In this document: positions 26,365 to 33,411 of the stretch, piece by piece
Layout: every line of letters begins with the position of its first letter
Position numbering within the stretch: position 1 is the first letter of the stretch
Source: Amaricoccus solimangrovi
GTDB taxonomy: Bacteria > Pseudomonadota > Alphaproteobacteria > Rhodobacterales > Rhodobacteraceae
NCBI RefSeq assembly: GCF_006385685.1
Contig: NZ_VFRP01000007.1
Span: 62,001 to 126,000, forward strand
DNA length: 64,000 bases
Reading direction: 5' to 3'
The notes under the pieces: model-generated
What the model was told of the DNA's origin: nothing
Database searches by the model: none
What the model saw: only the letters and a program-made list of their open reading frames with translations
Position numbers and translations under genes: made by a program

Positions 26365-26841
26365 TCAGGCCGCCACCGGCTGACGTTCCAGGCCGCGCAG
26401 GAAATGATAGTGGCGCCGGCCCTGGCGCATGTAGAACGGATGGAGCCAGTGCCGGGGATCGAGCCCGGCGTCGGCCCAGAAGGAATAATCCTCGAAGAGT
26501 TCCTCCCCGGCGGCGATGTCGCGCAGCGCGACGCAGTGATCCTGGCGGAGTTCGGGCCAGAACCCCAGGCCCACATTGGCCATCTCGCCGTCGGCGTGGT
26601 TCATGAACTGCATTCCGTCGCGGTACCACAGGAACTTGTCGGACGGGCCGTGCAGATATCCGCCATGGAGCGCGTAGGCGAGATCCCGGTCGTCGAGACC
26701 GGCCAGCGCGTTCGAATCACACACATGCATGCTCTCGTCGAACTGCCAGAGCCGGGTGCCCGACCTGATCGCGCGACGCGCGAAGACCCCCATGCCGTCC
26801 ACCTTGCTCGACCTGAACTCGACATCAACCAACCAGCTCAA
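26365..26841 (-). CDS. Small SET-domain protein
   Basis: The 158-residue protein shows a SET methyltransferase pattern: an early VDGMGVFARRAIRSGTRLWQFD, a central MQFMNHADGEMANVGLG corresponding to the NHS motif that binds S-adenosylmethionine, and a late IAAGEELFEDYSFW corresponding to the GEEL.DY motif. No pre-SET or post-SET zinc clusters are present. Bacterial stand-alone SET proteins may methylate lysines, but the target is unknown. The start is TTG at 26841 with an excellent AAGGAGGTG upstream. The gene faces away from an AT-rich intergenic region, unlike its GC-rich surroundings, and is convergent with the kinase/receiver pair. Confidence 0.75.
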   Translation of the reverse strand: MSWLVDVEFRSSKVDGMGVFARRAIRSGTRLWQFDESMHVCDSNALAGLDDRDLAYALHGGYLHGPSDKFLWYRDGMQFMNHADGEMANVGLGFWPELRQDHCVALRDIAAGEELFEDYSFWADAGLDPRHWLHPFYMRQGRRHYHFLRGLERQPVAA

Positions 26842-27237
26842 TTACACCTCCTTCTGTTCCATGGCGAATACAGAGCGCCGCTGTGCTCCAACTTTTATCA
26901 CCATTCTATTCAACTTGCGCGTACTTCTCCACAAGTATGGTTATCACGCGTAACCACACTTAATCTTTAATACTATTAATGATAGATTGACGCGGGAGTG
27001 CAAGAGGAAAATGCACGCTAAAAGTGTATTCCATTTTATACCAGGCAGATGATCCGCCACCCTCTTCGCCCGTCGCGGCGTCTTCGGGCTCGCGCGCCGC
27101 CCCCCGGGCCTTGGACCATTGGCCAAGAGAATCGCGCCCCGCCGATGGGCTAGCGTCCCGGCGAGCGGCGCGGCCCCGGTTTGACCGGGCGGCGCGCGAT
27201 GCTATGGGATGACCAGGGAATCAAGGAGGAACCGGGC
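26842..27237. other. Intergenic region with an AT-rich patch
   Basis: The roughly 400 bp between the SET and fghA genes contain no convincing ORF. About 26840-27050 is markedly AT-rich (for example TAATCTTTAATACTATTAAT), against a GC-rich background. It holds the SET-gene promoter region, but I could not fix a confident -35/-10 pair. The remaining 180 bp are GC-rich, with the fghA ribosome-binding site AAGGAGGA at the end. No inverted-repeat ends or transposase remnants were seen. Confidence 0.6.
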
Positions 27238-28068
27238 ATGAAGACGGTATCGGAGAACGCGGCCTTCGGCGGCACACAAGGGGTCTACACCCATGCGTCC
27301 GAGGTCTGCGGCTGCGACATGACCTTCGCCGTCTACACCCCGCCGCAGGCGAAGGCCGGGCCGGTCCCGGTGCTGTGGTATCTCTCGGGCCTCACCTGCA
27401 CGCACGAGAATGCGATGACCAAGGCGGGGGCGCAGGCCTGGGCGGCGCGCGAGGGGATCGCGCTGGTCTTCCCCGACACCTCGCCGCGCGGCGAGGGCGT
27501 CGCGAACGACGAGGCCTACGACCTCGGCCAGGGCGCGGGTTTCTACGTCGACGCGACCGAGACGCCGTGGAGCCCGCATTTCCGGATGTGGTCCTATGTG
27601 ACCGAGGAACTGCCCACGCTCCTCTTCCGCAATTTCGAGCTCGAGGAAGGCGCGCAGGGCATCACCGGCCATTCGATGGGCGGCCATGGCGCGCTCACCA
27701 TCGCGCTCACCTATCCCGACCGGTTCAAGTCGGTCTCGGCCTTCGCGCCGATCGCCAATCCGAGCAATTCGGACTGGGGCCGCAAGCAGCTCGGCGCCTA
27801 TCTCGGCGCGGAGAGCGCGGCCTGGCACGCGCATGATTCGAGCCTGCTCCTGCGCGAGAAGGGCTGGAAGGGCCAGCTGCTGATCGACCAGGGCGCGAAC
27901 GACCAGTTCCTCGACCTGCTGAAGCCCGAGGCGCTCGCGAGCGCGATCGCGGAACGGCGCCAGCCCGCGACCTTCCGGATGCAGCCCGGCTACGACCACA
28001 GCTACTTCTTCGTCGCCTCCTTCATGGAGGATCACGTGAGCTTCCACGCCGAGGCGCTCTACGCGTGA
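27238..28068 (+). CDS. fghA: S-formylglutathione hydrolase
   Basis: The 276-residue alpha/beta hydrolase (esterase D family) releases formate and glutathione from S-formylglutathione, the last step of glutathione-dependent formaldehyde oxidation. Signatures: LWYLSGLTCTHENAMTKAG near the oxyanion region, nucleophile Ser146 in GHSMGGHGAL, the acid in DQGANDQFL and the histidine in PGYDHSYFF. AAGGAGGA precedes the ATG. Its TGA overlaps the GTG of the following DUF188 gene (GTGA). The glutathione-dependent formaldehyde dehydrogenase gene is not in the window. Confidence 0.95.
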   Translation: MKTVSENAAFGGTQGVYTHASEVCGCDMTFAVYTPPQAKAGPVPVLWYLSGLTCTHENAMTKAGAQAWAAREGIALVFPDTSPRGEGVANDEAYDLGQGAGFYVDATETPWSPHFRMWSYVTEELPTLLFRNFELEEGAQGITGHSMGGHGALTIALTYPDRFKSVSAFAPIANPSNSDWGRKQLGAYLGAESAAWHAHDSSLLLREKGWKGQLLIDQGANDQFLDLLKPEALASAIAERRQPATFRMQPGYDHSYFFVASFMEDHVSFHAEALYA

Positions 28069-28517
28069 TCTACGTCGACGCCGATGCCTGCCCGGTCCGC
28101 GACGAGGTGCTGCGCGTGGCCGAGCGGCACGGCGTCGCGGTCGTCTATGTCGCCAATGGCGGGATCCGGCCGAGCCGGCACCCGCTCGCCCGCGTCATCG
28201 TGGTCGACCAGGGCGCGGACGCGGCGGACAAGTGGATCGCCGAGCGGATCGGGCCGGGCGATCTCTGCGTCACGGCGGACATTCCGCTCGCCGCGCGGGT
28301 GGTCGAGGCGGGCGGCCTCGTGCTCGCGCCCGACGGGGCGCGGCTCGACGCGCGCAACATCGGCGAGAAGCTCGCGACGCGCGACCTGATGGCCGACCTG
28401 CGCGCCGCCGACCCGTTCCGGCAGGGCGGCGGCAGGAGCTTCCGCCCCGCCGACCGGTCCCGCTTCCTCGAAGCCTTGGAGCGCGAACTCCGCGCCCTCC
28501 CGAAACCCGCGCCGTAA
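28065..28517 (+). CDS. DUF188 (YaiI/YqxD) family protein
   Basis: The 150-residue protein begins IYVDADACPVRDEV and continues VVYVANGG, GPGDLCVTADIPLAARVVEAGG and GGGRSFRPADRSRFLEALE, all hallmarks of the UPF0178/DUF188 family. That family has a PIN-like nuclease fold of unknown biological role. The GTG start overlaps the fghA stop by 4 bp, giving a two-gene operon. A REP-like element lies 4 bp after its TAA. Confidence 0.88.
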   Translation: MIYVDADACPVRDEVLRVAERHGVAVVYVANGGIRPSRHPLARVIVVDQGADAADKWIAERIGPGDLCVTADIPLAARVVEAGGLVLAPDGARLDARNIGEKLATRDLMADLRAADPFRQGGGRSFRPADRSRFLEALERELRALPKPAP

Positions 28518-28521
28518 CGCC

Positions 28522-28543
28522 GTAGGGCGGACTTCAGTCCGCC
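28522..28543 (+). repeat. REP-like element copy 7 (stop codon of the NUDIX gene inside)
   Basis: GTAG, GGCGGAC, centre TTCA, GTCCGCC, after the DUF188 gene. On the opposite strand the NUDIX gene reads through the GTCCGCC arm and ends at the TGA formed at the centre (28536-28534). Confidence 0.8.
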
Positions 28544-29001
28544 ACCCCGCCCCCGCCCGCGACGAGCCCCTCCGCCACCAGCCGCGTGAAATGGCTGTCG
28601 CCATCGACGCTGAGCGCCCCGACCGCGTCGCGGATCGGCATCCAGACCGCGCGGTGGCCGGCCTCGCGCGGCGGCCCGTGGCGCGGCCCCGGGCGGCAGA
28701 GATAGACGTGGCAGACCTTGCGCGCCCAGAGATCGTATTCCGGCATGTAGGCGTAGCGCTGGTAGACGCCGAGCCGCCGGATCGGCCGGATCGTCCAGCC
28801 GGTCTCCTCGAGGCATTCGCGGTGCATCGCGCGCAGCGCGCCCTCGCCGGGATCGATCCCGCCGCCGGGAAGCTGCAGTTCCGGCGGATCGCCCGCCTGT
28901 TCTGTCAGCAGGATCTCGTCGCCGAGCCGGATCACGGCATAGGCGCCGAGGCGGTTCCGGTAGCTCTGGCGGGGGTCGACGGGGGAGCCGAATCTGCGCA
29001 T
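28534..29001 (-). CDS. NUDIX hydrolase
   Basis: The roughly 155-residue protein contains a complete Nudix box: GGGIDPGEGALRAMHRE followed by CLEETGW, the Mg-dependent diphosphate-hydrolysing loop. The flanks are AYAVIRLGDEILLTEQ and YMPEYDLWARKVCHVYLCRPG. Substrate cannot be inferred. ATG 29001 (MRRFGSPVD) is used; ATGs at 29010 and 29013 are alternatives and none has a strong ribosome-binding site. The last codons and stop are inside REP-like copy 7, shared with the convergent DUF188 gene. Confidence 0.8.
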   Translation of the reverse strand: MRRFGSPVDPRQSYRNRLGAYAVIRLGDEILLTEQAGDPPELQLPGGGIDPGEGALRAMHRECLEETGWTIRPIRRLGVYQRYAYMPEYDLWARKVCHVYLCRPGPRHGPPREAGHRAVWMPIRDAVGALSVDGDSHFTRLVAEGLVAGGGGVAD

Positions 29002-29129
29002 GGGCGGCATCATAGCGCGCGGCGCGGCGGGGGAAACCGCCCCCGCCCCGGCCGGCGCGGGGGCGCCGGATTTGCACTCGGCGGGTCGAACCCCTATGTG
29101 CAGGGGCAACAAGCCATCGGGACAAGACC

Positions 29130-30119
29130 ATGACACTCGCCGGCCGTATCGCCTGGGACGATTCCATCCTGCCGTTTCAACTCGACCGCGCCGATGTGCG
29201 CGGCCGCGTGGCGCGCCTCGATTCCGTGCTCGACACCATCCTCGGCCAGCACGCCTATCCCGCGCCGGTCGCGGCCCTCGTCGCGGAGGCGACGCTCATC
29301 ACCGCGCTGATCGGCCAGACCATCCGGCCCGGCTGGCGCCTCTCGCTGCAGCTTCGCGGCGAGGGCCCGATCCGGCTGGTCGCGACCGACTATTTCGGCC
29401 CCTCCGCCGAGGGCGAGCCGGCGCGGATGCGCGCCTATGCCGGATTCGACGCCGAGGCGCTGGAGGCCCGCCCCGCCGGGGAGAGCCCATACGCGCTGCT
29501 CGGCGCCGGGCTCTTCGGCATGCTGATCGACCAGGGGCCGGGCACGCAGCCCTATCAGGGGATCACGCCGCTCGCCGGACGCTCGCTCTCGGACTGCGCC
29601 GAGACCTATTTCGCCCAGTCGGAGCAGATCCCGACCCGGTTCGCGCTCGCCATGGGCGAGGCGACGCTGCCGGGCGAGGATGCGCGCTGGCGCGCGGGCG
29701 GCGTGATGCTGCAGCACATGCCCGCGGCCTCGCCGCATGCGAAACAGGAGGCGACCGGCTTCGACGGGCTGCTCGCGCCCGAGGACATGCTGGACGGGGA
29801 CGAGGCGGACAACTGGAACCGCGCCGTCACGCTGCTCGGCACGGTCGAGGAGACGGAGCTGATCGGCCCGCATGTCGGCCCGGACCAGTTGCTGCTGCGC
29901 CTCTTCCACGAGGAGGCGCCCCGGGTCTACGAGTCGCAGCCCGTGCGCTTCGGCTGCACCTGCGGGCCGGAGAAGGTGGTCCAGTCGCTCTCGATCTACT
30001 CGCCCGAGGAACTCGCGACGATGACGACGGAGACGGGCACGATCACCGCCGACTGCCAGTTCTGCGGCGCGCATTACGAGTTCGAGCCGGAAGACCTCGG
30101 CATCCGCGACGCGGACTGA
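29130..30119 (+). CDS. hslO: Redox-regulated chaperone Hsp33
   Basis: The 329-residue cytoplasmic holdase is activated by oxidative and heat stress. The C-terminal zinc switch is present as FGCTCGPEK (CxC) and DCQFCGAHYEF (CxxC). The N-terminal substrate domain includes ALIGQTIRPGWRLSLQ and LLGAGLFGMLIDQGPG. Length is slightly above the usual 290-300 because of an acidic insert in the linker (PEDMLDGDEADNWN). Single gene, divergent from the NUDIX gene. Confidence 0.95.
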   Translation: MTLAGRIAWDDSILPFQLDRADVRGRVARLDSVLDTILGQHAYPAPVAALVAEATLITALIGQTIRPGWRLSLQLRGEGPIRLVATDYFGPSAEGEPARMRAYAGFDAEALEARPAGESPYALLGAGLFGMLIDQGPGTQPYQGITPLAGRSLSDCAETYFAQSEQIPTRFALAMGEATLPGEDARWRAGGVMLQHMPAASPHAKQEATGFDGLLAPEDMLDGDEADNWNRAVTLLGTVEETELIGPHVGPDQLLLRLFHEEAPRVYESQPVRFGCTCGPEKVVQSLSIYSPEELATMTTETGTITADCQFCGAHYEFEPEDLGIRDAD

Positions 30120-30132
30120 CGCCCGGCCCGCC

Positions 30133-31200
30133 TCAGCGCGCCCGCCCCGGCCGCGCGAGCGTGCCATCCTTCGACATCAGGATGGCGAGCGGCCGGGTGC
30201 CGGGGAACTCGGCGAAGATGATGACGAGCATCGCCGTGATCGGCACCGACAGGATCGCCCCGGCGATGCCCCAGAGCGAGGCCCAGGCCACGAGGCTGAT
30301 CAGGATGACGAGCGGGCTGAGGTTCATCGAACTGCCCATCACATAGGGTTCGATGAAATTGCCGAGCAGGAGCTGGATCGCCGTCATCGCCAGCACGAAA
30401 CTCACCACCGGCCAGAAGGCCCCCATCTCGGCGACGGCGAGGAAGGCCGGCAGGACGACGCCGAGGAAGCTGCCGACATAGGGAATGTAGTTGAAGAGCC
30501 CGATCAGGATCGCCCAGAACCCGGCGAAGGGGATGCCGTACCACCACATGATCGCGTAGCTGCCGAGGCCGAGCACGACGTTGATCAGCGTCTTCATCAC
30601 CAGATAGGCGCCGATCGAGCTGTTGATGTCGCGGATCACCTCCTGGATCTGCGCGACCCGGGCGGGTTCGGCCGAGAGCAGCGCGATCTTGCGGCCGAAA
30701 CTGTCCTTCTCCGACAGGATGAAGCCCGCGTAGATCACGATGACGACGAAGGTGGCCGCGATCGAGGAGGCGGTGGCGACGGTGACGCCCACGGCGCGGC
30801 GCAGGTTGATCCGGCCGAGGATGTCGTCCCGGACCGCCTGCCAGTCGGGCTCCGCGTCGAAGCCGAAGCGTTCCGCGGCCGCCTGGAAGATCGTCATCAC
30901 CCGCTCCTGATATCTGGGCAGGGTCGCGGCGATCTGGCTCACGTTGGTCACGATAAGCCAGACGATGCCGACGAGGACCAGCCCGATCAGCAGCGCCGCC
31001 AGCCCGTAGCGCAGGCCGGCCGGGATGCGCGCGCCGAGGCCGGGGAGCCGCCCGAGCAGTTCGGCGAGGCCGAGGATCACATAGGCGACGACGACGCCCG
31101 CGACGACCGGCAGGATGACGGGCCTCCCGATCTGCAGGATCCAGCCGACCATCAGGGCGAAGGCGAGCCCGTAGACGAGTTGGGGAAACCAGTCCCGCAT
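30133..31200 (-). CDS. AI-2E family transporter (TqsA/PerM-like)
   Basis: The 355-residue membrane protein has about eight hydrophobic segments. It carries the family motif ILIGLFNYIPYVGSFLGVVLPA near residue 235 and the C-terminal GNFIEPYVMGSSMNLSPLVILISL, diagnostic of the AI-2E/PerM family. A soluble region of about 70 residues follows the third segment. Functions in the family range from autoinducer-2 export to ion antiport, so substrate is open. Convergent with hslO, 13 bp between stops. Confidence 0.88.
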   Translation of the reverse strand: MRDWFPQLVYGLAFALMVGWILQIGRPVILPVVAGVVVAYVILGLAELLGRLPGLGARIPAGLRYGLAALLIGLVLVGIVWLIVTNVSQIAATLPRYQERVMTIFQAAAERFGFDAEPDWQAVRDDILGRINLRRAVGVTVATASSIAATFVVIVIYAGFILSEKDSFGRKIALLSAEPARVAQIQEVIRDINSSIGAYLVMKTLINVVLGLGSYAIMWWYGIPFAGFWAILIGLFNYIPYVGSFLGVVLPAFLAVAEMGAFWPVVSFVLAMTAIQLLLGNFIEPYVMGSSMNLSPLVILISLVAWASLWGIAGAILSVPITAMLVIIFAEFPGTRPLAILMSKDGTLARPGRAR

Positions 31201-31291
31201 GGCCGCGGCCTTCCTCTTCGCTATCGCACAAACCCGGCTAGCACGGCGGGCGCCGCCGCGGAAGAAGGCGATCGCGCCCCCGCGCCGGGCC

Positions 31292-31720
31292 TCAGCCCTC
31301 CTCCTCCGGCCGCGAGCGGGCCGACTTGAGCGCGCCCCGGCGCGTCTTGGCCTCGAGCCGGCGGCGGACGGAGCCGAGCGTGGGCCGCGTCGGGCGCCGC
31401 GGCTTCGGCCGCTCCAGCGCGGCGAGGACCAGCGCGCGCAGCTTCTCGCGCGCCGCCTCCCGGTTCAGCGCCTGGCTGCGATGGGTCTCGGCGGTGACGA
31501 TGAGCGCCCCCTCGCCGGTCCAGCGCCGGCCGGCGAGCCGGCGGAGCCGCGCCTTCACGTCGGGCGCGAGATGCGGCGAACGCGCGGCCTCGAAGCGCAG
31601 CTCGACCGCGGTGGAGACCTTGTTCACATTCTGCCCGCCCGGACCGGACGCCCGCGTGAAACTCTCGGTGAGTTCCCAGTCGGCGAGCGCGATCTCGTCG
31701 TTGATTCTCAGCATCCCCAT
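31292..31720 (-). CDS. arfB: Alternative ribosome-rescue factor ArfB (YaeJ/ICT1)
   Basis: The 142-residue peptidyl-tRNA hydrolase rescues stalled ribosomes. The release-factor GGQ motif is at residues 28-30 within ASGPGGQNVNKVST. The C-terminal tail is strongly basic (RRRLEAKTRRGALKSARSR), which inserts into the mRNA channel in ArfB. MLRINDE two codons in is an alternative start. It is separated from the upstream small ORF and queuosine transporter by a UUCG hairpin and about 165 bp, so it is probably a separate unit. Confidence 0.92.
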   Translation of the reverse strand: MGMLRINDEIALADWELTESFTRASGPGGQNVNKVSTAVELRFEAARSPHLAPDVKARLRRLAGRRWTGEGALIVTAETHRSQALNREAAREKLRALVLAALERPKPRRPTRPTLGSVRRRLEAKTRRGALKSARSRPEEEG

Positions 31721-31884
31721 TCCCTCGCACCGCCGCGTGGCCAGCCGCCGGCGCCGGCCCGGAGGCCGTCACCGCCCGCCGGCGGTGGCGCCGCGTCGGC
31801 GGCCGCGCCTCCGGCGAGGTCGCGCGCGCGGCGCGTTCCGGGCGCCGCGCCCGTGGCGGGGCGCGCCGCCCCGGCCAAAGCGAA

Positions 31885-31908
31885 GGGGCCGCGGCGAACC
31901 GCGACCCC
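31885..31908 (-). terminator. UUCG-loop hairpin downstream of the 18-codon ORF
   Basis: On the minus strand GGGGTCGCGG, loop TTCG, CCGCGGCCCC: a 10-bp stem with one G-U pair and a UUCG tetraloop, followed by TTCGCTTT. It would end a transcript coming from the small ORF or from yhhQ. Confidence 0.6.
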
Positions 31909-31987
31909 CGGTCATTTGCTAGAACTTGGAGGCTGGCCGATCGGGCCTAACCCTCGCGCTTCGTGTCTGTCCCGAAGGGGCTGCCCC

Positions 31988-32044
31988 TCAGGCGACACCC
32001 CCGCGCGTCATACCGGCCACAAGCTCCAAAGTCCCGTCAGACAT
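31988..32044 (-). CDS. 18-codon ORF with near-perfect Shine-Dalgarno sequence
   Basis: ATG at 32044 follows GAAAGGAGGTGATCCA, which is complementary to the 3' tail of 16S rRNA over about 13 consecutive bases, the strongest such site in the window. The peptide would be MSDGTLELVAGMTRGGVA. A small hairpin (AGGGG/CCCCT) overlaps and follows the stop, and a UUCG terminator-like hairpin lies about 80 nt further on. I do not recognise the peptide. It could be a small protein, a leader peptide or a ribosome-binding RNA. It lies 66 bp after the yhhQ stop, same strand. The 390-bp gap between yhhQ and arfB holds nothing else obvious. Confidence 0.5.
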   Translation of the reverse strand: MSDGTLELVAGMTRGGVA

Positions 32045-32110
32045 TGGATCACCTCCTTTCGCTGGTTTCGGTTACCCTGATGGTGCCATCGTTCCGGCGA
32101 AAGGCAAGTG

Positions 32111-32737
32111 CTATTTCGCCGCCCTGGGCTGCCAGTTCCAGATCGCCATCCGGAAGGGTGCCAGCGCGAAGACGGCGATCGCGAACTTGACCGAGAAATC
32201 CGCGAGCGCGAGGCTCACCCAGAGCGGCAGGACGGGGCCCTGGCCGAGCAGCGGGACGGGCTCGTTGGCCCAGGCGACGTCGACGCCGGGGGCGATGAAG
32301 GCGAGGCTCGCCGAGAAGGCCAGCGAGAAGAAGATCACCGTGTCCGCGACGCTGCCGAGCGTGCTCGAGACCAGCGGCGCGCGCCACCAGCTGCCCCGGC
32401 GGAGCCGGTTGAACACCGCGACGTCGAGAAGCTGGCCGACGAGGAAGGCGCTGAGCGAGCCGATCGCGACCCGGAGGCTGACGAGCGGGCCGAACTGTCC
32501 CTCGATCTGCGTGCCGATCAGGCTGCAGACGAGCCCGGTCAGAAAGCCCGCGTAGACCACCCGCCGCGCCGCGGACGGCCCGCGCAGCCGGTTCATCAGG
32601 TCGGTGACGAGGAAGGCGAAGGGATAGGTGAAGGCGCCCCAGGTCAGCCACTGGCCGAAGAGGAACTGCACCAGGATGTTCGAGGCGAGCACGACGATCG
32701 CCATGGCGATCACGCCGAGGAGGAAACTGTTCTTCAT
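32111..32737 (-). CDS. yhhQ: Queuosine precursor transporter, YhhQ/COG1738 family
   Basis: The 208-residue inner-membrane protein has about six hydrophobic segments. Family features include GAFTYPFAFLVTDLMNRLRG near residue 34, LRVAIGSLSAFLVGQLLDV, and STLGSVADTVIFFSLAF. YhhQ imports preQ0/preQ1, the deazaguanine precursors of queuosine in tRNA. The ATG at 32737 sits 8 nt after a GGA that lies in the candidate preQ1 riboswitch. No queuosine biosynthesis genes adjoin. Confidence 0.88.
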   Translation of the reverse strand: MKNSFLLGVIAMAIVVLASNILVQFLFGQWLTWGAFTYPFAFLVTDLMNRLRGPSAARRVVYAGFLTGLVCSLIGTQIEGQFGPLVSLRVAIGSLSAFLVGQLLDVAVFNRLRRGSWWRAPLVSSTLGSVADTVIFFSLAFSASLAFIAPGVDVAWANEPVPLLGQGPVLPLWVSLALADFSVKFAIAVFALAPFRMAIWNWQPRAAK

Positions 32738-32742
32738 GAGCG

Positions 32743-32775
32743 ATCCGTTTTTTAGGGAAGGTCGCGGCGACTTCC
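32743..32775 (-). promoter_or_regulatory. Candidate preQ1-I-like riboswitch before yhhQ
   Basis: On the minus strand: P1 GGAAG pairing with CTTCC across a 10-nt loop TCGCCGCGAC, then an A-rich tail CTAAAAAA, then CGGA. CGG can pair with CCG of the loop to form an H-type pseudoknot that covers the GGA ribosome-binding site of yhhQ. Spacing and the N-T-A6-C tail copy the Bacillus preQ1-I layout, and the controlled gene is a known preQ1 target family. The base before the P2 strand is not the canonical C, so this remains a candidate. Confidence 0.55.
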
Positions 32776-32978
32776 ATCCCGCGCCTGCCGCGGGAACGGC
32801 GGCGGAATAGACAAATCCCCGCCCGCCAGCAAGCGGAACCTCATGTCGCGGCGGCGCCTCCCCCTGGGACGCGGAGTGGGACGTCGCCCACGAGTCGTTC
32901 TCTCCCCCCGAACAGCCGGCGCCCGCGGCGAGGCGTCCCGGCGCGGGCGGAAAGCCGGGCGCGGGCCCGGCGGGAGGC

Positions 32979-33398
32979 TCAGGCGAAGACGTGGGCGCGG
33001 TAGGAGGCGGCGGGGCGGGCGAGCCAGAGCTCCTCCGGCTGGCGTTCCGCCACGCTCTCCGGCAGTTCGATCTCGTCGAAACCCACGCGCCGCGCCGCGC
33101 GGGCCTGATCGACGATCAGCGGCCCCGAGGCGCGCAGCGTGCCCGTATAGCCCATCGCCCGGAGGCGGCGCGCGATCGAGAAGCCGCGGCCGTCGCCCAT
33201 CCCCGGGAAGGCCACGCGGATCATCGCGATCCGGTCGAGGAAGGGCGCGAGTTCCGCGGGATCGCGGTCGTTGGGCATGTCGATCGCGAGCCCCTGCCCC
33301 GGCATTTCCGGATTTGCGGTGAGCGCGTCGAGGGCGGTGAATTCGGCCCCGGCCCAGGGATCGGGCGAGAAGCCCGTGTCGGTCACAAGAACGGTCAT
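32979..33398 (-). CDS. DUF934 family protein of the cys cluster
   Basis: The 139-residue protein ends the sulfite/APS reduction cluster. Features include LAIDMPNDRDPAELAPFLDRIAMIRVAFPGMGDGRGFSIARRLR and VGFDEIELPES, as in DUF934 proteins that regularly accompany cysI/cysH in proteobacteria. Biochemical role unknown; an accessory role in sulfite reduction or electron supply is inferred from context. It lies 13 bp after cysH, so co-transcribed. Confidence 0.85.
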   Translation of the reverse strand: MTVLVTDTGFSPDPWAGAEFTALDALTANPEMPGQGLAIDMPNDRDPAELAPFLDRIAMIRVAFPGMGDGRGFSIARRLRAMGYTGTLRASGPLIVDQARAARRVGFDEIELPESVAERQPEELWLARPAASYRAHVFA

Positions 33399-33411
33399 CT
33401 CTTCTCTTTCG

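Noticed and set aside
26842-27050. AT-rich patch as remnant of an insertion sequence
   Set aside because: No terminal inverted repeats, target duplication or transposase fragment could be found; it is kept only as a compositional anomaly.
32040-32060. Match to the 3' end of 16S rRNA (TTGGATCACCTCCTTTC) on the plus strand
   Set aside because: No other rRNA sequence is nearby; the match is explained as the complement of a very strong Shine-Dalgarno sequence on the minus strand.
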